Below are positions 62,005-64,000 of a stretch of DNA of 64,000 bases, in pieces. The notes beneath the pieces are model-generated. The model saw only the letters and a list, made by a program, of their open reading frames with translations. It was not told the DNA's origin and did no database searches. This stretch comes from Glutamicibacter nicotianae (GTDB taxonomy: Bacteria > Actinomycetota > Actinomycetes > Actinomycetales > Micrococcaceae). The DNA is taken from the NCBI RefSeq assembly GCF_006539525.1, contig NZ_BJNE01000001.1, forward strand, positions 552,656-616,655, in the 5' to 3' direction. Position 1 is the first letter of the stretch. Each line of letters begins with the position of its first letter. A program made the translations under genes and the position numbers.

Positions 62005-63099
62005 TCAAGCTCCGGCCGGGAGGGTCGCGGCGGAACGCAGCGCGCTGAGCACGGCATCGGTGACTTCGTCGGTGCTGGCGCTGCCGCCCAAGTCGGCCGA
62101 ACGCGGCCCGGTGGCCAGCACCTTTTCGACAGCGGCGTTGATGCTGCTCGCCGCGTCGACGAGCACCGCGTCCTCGCGTTTTTCTCCCAGCCATTCGAGC
62201 ATCATGGCGGCAGAGAGAATCATGGCCGTTGGGTTGGCCTTGCCGGTGCCTGCGATGTCCGGGGCGCTGCCGTGGGATGGCTGGAAGACCCCGTGGGTGC
62301 GGCTCACGTCGGCCGAGGGCGCCACGCCCAGTCCGCCCACCAACCCGGCGGCGATCTCGGAGGTGATGTCCCCGAAGATGTTCTCGCTGACGATCACGTC
62401 GAAGCGTCCTGGATCGGTCACCATGTACATGGAGCCGGCATCGATGTAGTACTTGCTGCTCTCGACATCGGTGTTCTTCGCTGCGACTTCGTCGAAGACC
62501 TTTTCCATCAGCACATTGCTGCGAAGGGCATTGGACTTGTGCAGCAGGGTCACCCGGCCCGGGGTGCCGCGTTTGCGGCGGGCACGGGCTTGGTCGAAAG
62601 CCTCGGCGAAGAGCGTCTCGCAGGTGGCCCGGGTGATCGTCATGCGGTCAGTGGCTTCCTCATCGCTGGGTTCATGCTTGTCATGCAGGCCGGCGAACAT
62701 ACCCTCGGAGGTCTCGCGGATCACCAGCATGTCGATTTTCTCGGCACGCACCGCGTTCGGGACGCCTTCGAAGAGCTTGACGGGGCGCAAGCTGGCGAAC
62801 AGCTTGTAGTGCGCGCGCATCTGCACCTGGGCACCGAGCTCCAGTCCTTCCTCGTCGCGCACGTCGGGCAGCCCCATAGCCCCGAAGAGCACCGCATCGC
62901 TCTTGCCAATCTCGTCCATATCCGCCGCGGTGATCTTGCGCCCGGTACGCCGATACAACTCGGCCGAGAAATCGTAGGTGGCGTAGTCCAGGGTGAAGCC
63001 GAACTGCTTCTGGGCTTCGCCGAGAACCTGCAGCGCCGAGTCGACGACTTCCGGCCCGATCCCGTCGCCGGGGATGACAGTGATCTCGTAATTGGCCAT
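62005..63099 (-). CDS. Isocitrate/isopropylmalate-type dehydrogenase (tartrate/D-malate-like)
   Basis: 364 residues from the ATG at 63099, GAGG in front. Family motifs: VIPGDGIGPEVVDSALQVL, LFGAMGLPDVRD, RPVKLFEGVPN, VIRETSEGMFAG, VTLLHKSNALR, VIVSENIFGDITSEIAAGL, and FQPSHGSAPDIAGTGKANP. The HKSNALR version, rather than the LeuB DKANVL form, points to the tartrate/D-malate/3-hydroxyacid branch than to leucine synthesis. Paired with a D-2-hydroxyacid dehydrogenase under an IclR regulator, so probably catabolic. Substrate is not settled. Confidence 0.85.
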   Translation of the reverse strand: MANYEITVIPGDGIGPEVVDSALQVLGEAQKQFGFTLDYATYDFSAELYRRTGRKITAADMDEIGKSDAVLFGAMGLPDVRDEEGLELGAQVQMRAHYKLFASLRPVKLFEGVPNAVRAEKIDMLVIRETSEGMFAGLHDKHEPSDEEATDRMTITRATCETLFAEAFDQARARRKRGTPGRVTLLHKSNALRSNVLMEKVFDEVAAKNTDVESSKYYIDAGSMYMVTDPGRFDVIVSENIFGDITSEIAAGLVGGLGVAPSADVSRTHGVFQPSHGSAPDIAGTGKANPTAMILSAAMMLEWLGEKREDAVLVDAASSINAAVEKVLATGPRSADLGGSASTDEVTDAVLSALRSAATLPAGA

Positions 63100-63114
63100 G
63101 ACAACCTCCCTATT

Positions 63115-63152
63115 TTCCCACTTCATGGGATTTGATTGCTATTTAGTGGGAA
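63115..63152. promoter_or_regulatory. Inverted repeats upstream of the dehydrogenase operon, candidate IclR site
   Basis: TTCCCACT (63115-63122) and AGTGGGAA (63145-63152) are perfect 8-bp arms; a second palindrome TCCCA-cttca-TGGGA (63116-63130) overlaps the left arm. They lie 16-53 bases before the dehydrogenase ATG. Confidence 0.55.
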
Positions 63153-63222
63153 CACAATATCAGCATGTGCCGCGGATCACCAGATCCCCGGGCTGCTTTT
63201 ATTCTTGAACAGCGGAATACAG

Positions 63223-63239
63223 TTCCCATACAGTAGGAA
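63223..63239. promoter_or_regulatory. Second TTCC..GGAA element near iclR
   Basis: TTCC-catacagta-GGAA, with a TTCCCA core matching the element at 63115. It lies about 62 bases before iclR and could let the IclR protein regulate its own gene. Confidence 0.4.
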
Positions 63240-63300
63240 TCACTGAATACTTCCCGGGACCTGGCCACGCCAGATCCCGTTTCCTTGAAAGGCCCGGACC

Positions 63301-63945
63301 ATGGCAGAACCCACCACCAACCGGCAGCTTGAACGCATCTGCCTGCTCCTCGACGCGCTGGAATTCGGCGATGCAACGGCCAGCGAACTGGCCCGCCGCA
63401 CCGGGCTGTCCACTTCCACTGCCCATCGGCTGGCGCTGAGCCTGGTCGAGTACGACTTCCTCAAGCGCGAGCAGTCGGGCAACTACAGCCTGGGACGGCG
63501 CTTCGTGCGCAGCCGGCTCGAGCTGGTCGGGCTGGGCCACCTCACCGAACTGCGCGATGCGACCGGCGAGACGGCGCAGCTGTGGATTCGCCGCGGCGAT
63601 CATCGTGTCTGCATCAGCTCGGTGGATTCCCGGCACGAGCTGAAGGCGACCCTGCCCGCAGGGGCGAGCCTCGCGCTGCCCCACGGTTCCAGCGGCCGGT
63701 TGCTGGCCTTCGACCCGGAGGCGATGGCCTCGGTGGAAAGCCGCGGCTGGGTGGAATCCGTGGGCCTGCGCACCCCCGGGCTGGGATCGGTGAGCGCACC
63801 GGTGCTGCAGAAGGATCACATCGTTGCCTCGATCTGCCTGGCCATGCCGCTCTCGCGCTGCGAGGTCTCCCCCGGCACCGATCATGGCCAGCTGGTCGTG
63901 GACACCGCAGCCAAGATCTCTGCTGCCTTCAACGACCAGCGGTAG
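63301..63945 (+). CDS. IclR-family transcriptional regulator
   Basis: 214 residues, shorter than the usual ~250. Winged HTH at the N-terminus (FGDATASELARRTGLSTSTAHRLALSLVEYDFL) and the IclR effector domain (LTELRDATGETAQLWIRR, ... GASLALPHGSSGRLLAF, VGSVSAPVL-type strand GLGSVSAPVLQKDHIVAS). The linker helix between the domains is abbreviated. Divergent from the dehydrogenase pair, which it probably controls through the repeats at 63115-63152. AAAGG about eight bases before the ATG. Confidence 0.9.
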   Translation: MAEPTTNRQLERICLLLDALEFGDATASELARRTGLSTSTAHRLALSLVEYDFLKREQSGNYSLGRRFVRSRLELVGLGHLTELRDATGETAQLWIRRGDHRVCISSVDSRHELKATLPAGASLALPHGSSGRLLAFDPEAMASVESRGWVESVGLRTPGLGSVSAPVLQKDHIVASICLAMPLSRCEVSPGTDHGQLVVDTAAKISAAFNDQR

Positions 63946-63966
63946 ATCCAGGCAATGCCCGAGGGG

Positions 63967-64000
63967 CGGGAGGCCCGGAGCCACGGCTCCGGGCCTCCCG
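63967..64000 (+). terminator. Hairpin after iclR, cut by the window end
   Basis: CGGGAGGCCCGGAGCC / GGCTCCGGGCCTCCCG, a perfect 16-bp stem with an AC loop core, 22 bases after the iclR stop. Any T-run would lie beyond the window. Confidence 0.75.

Overview
The window reads as a chromosomal segment of a high-GC Gram-positive actinobacterium. Genes are dense, ATG, GTG and TTG starts are all used, and GC-rich hairpin terminators are common. The HpaD-type Mn/Fe dioxygenase, the class-E-sortase-like LAATG anchor, the DUF6153/DUF305 lipoproteins and the nad operon with its own cysteine desulfurase would fit Micrococcaceae of the Arthrobacter/Glutamicibacter type. That placement is inference; there is no rRNA here to test it. 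I saw no tRNA, rRNA, CRISPR array, transposase or prophage.

Layout. 1-2.4 kb: end of a solute-binding protein, malate:quinone oxidoreductase (mqo), an OsmC-like protein. 2.6-3.8 kb: a small AT-richer HTH + nucleotidyltransferase module whose second gene is frameshifted. 4.1-7.4 kb: a lone RND efflux permease. 7.5-9.3 kb: a copper-type envelope module (CueP, DUF305, DUF6153). 9.4-10.8 kb: ohrR-ohr-DoxX. 10.9-14.8 kb: an ABC exporter and a divergent two-component system whose kinase carries an odd C-terminal membrane-anchored extension. 14.8-17.4 kb: SoxR with a near-consensus SoxR box facing a 77-residue ORF, then a flavin monooxygenase and a MarR regulator. 17.5-23.3 kb: miscellaneous genes including a GIY-YIG protein, a secreted M15 peptidase with three SH3b repeats and an unknown helical protein. 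23.4-29.2 kb: a complete de novo NAD operon (nrtR-like Nudix regulator, nadA, nadB, nadC, cysteine desulfurase) headed by a 23-bp palindrome. 29.3-32.9 kb: hydrolase, MmyB-type regulator, ilvD.

32.9-47 kb is accessory in character. An unknown 539-residue protein is bracketed by two near-identical terminators. It is followed by a 2658-residue cell-wall-anchored protein with nine ~235-residue repeats, and a MacAB-type adaptor/ATPase/permease operon. 47.3-52.2 kb holds an aromatic (homoprotocatechuate) catabolic operon: a FAH-RraA fusion, a GntR regulator, hpaE and hpaD. 52.3-53.7 kb is a PadR/HAAS membrane-protein pair. 54.4-59.4 kb is a compact dicarboxylate (probably malonate) cassette: FCD-GntR regulator, MatC-type carrier, CaiB-type CoA-transferase, and a fused AccD-AccA carboxyltransferase without biotin partners. 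The window ends with an HD-domain protein, a phosphoribosyltransferase, and a divergent IclR / beta-decarboxylating dehydrogenase / D-2-hydroxyacid dehydrogenase locus.

Best candidates for something undescribed are the carboxyltransferase-fusion cassette (54.4-59.4 kb), the FAH-RraA fusion in the hpa operon, the terminator-bracketed unknown gene (33.3-34.9 kb), the kinase with a C-terminal putative sensor, and the tiny ORF behind the SoxR box. All functional calls come from reading motifs by eye; no database search was run.
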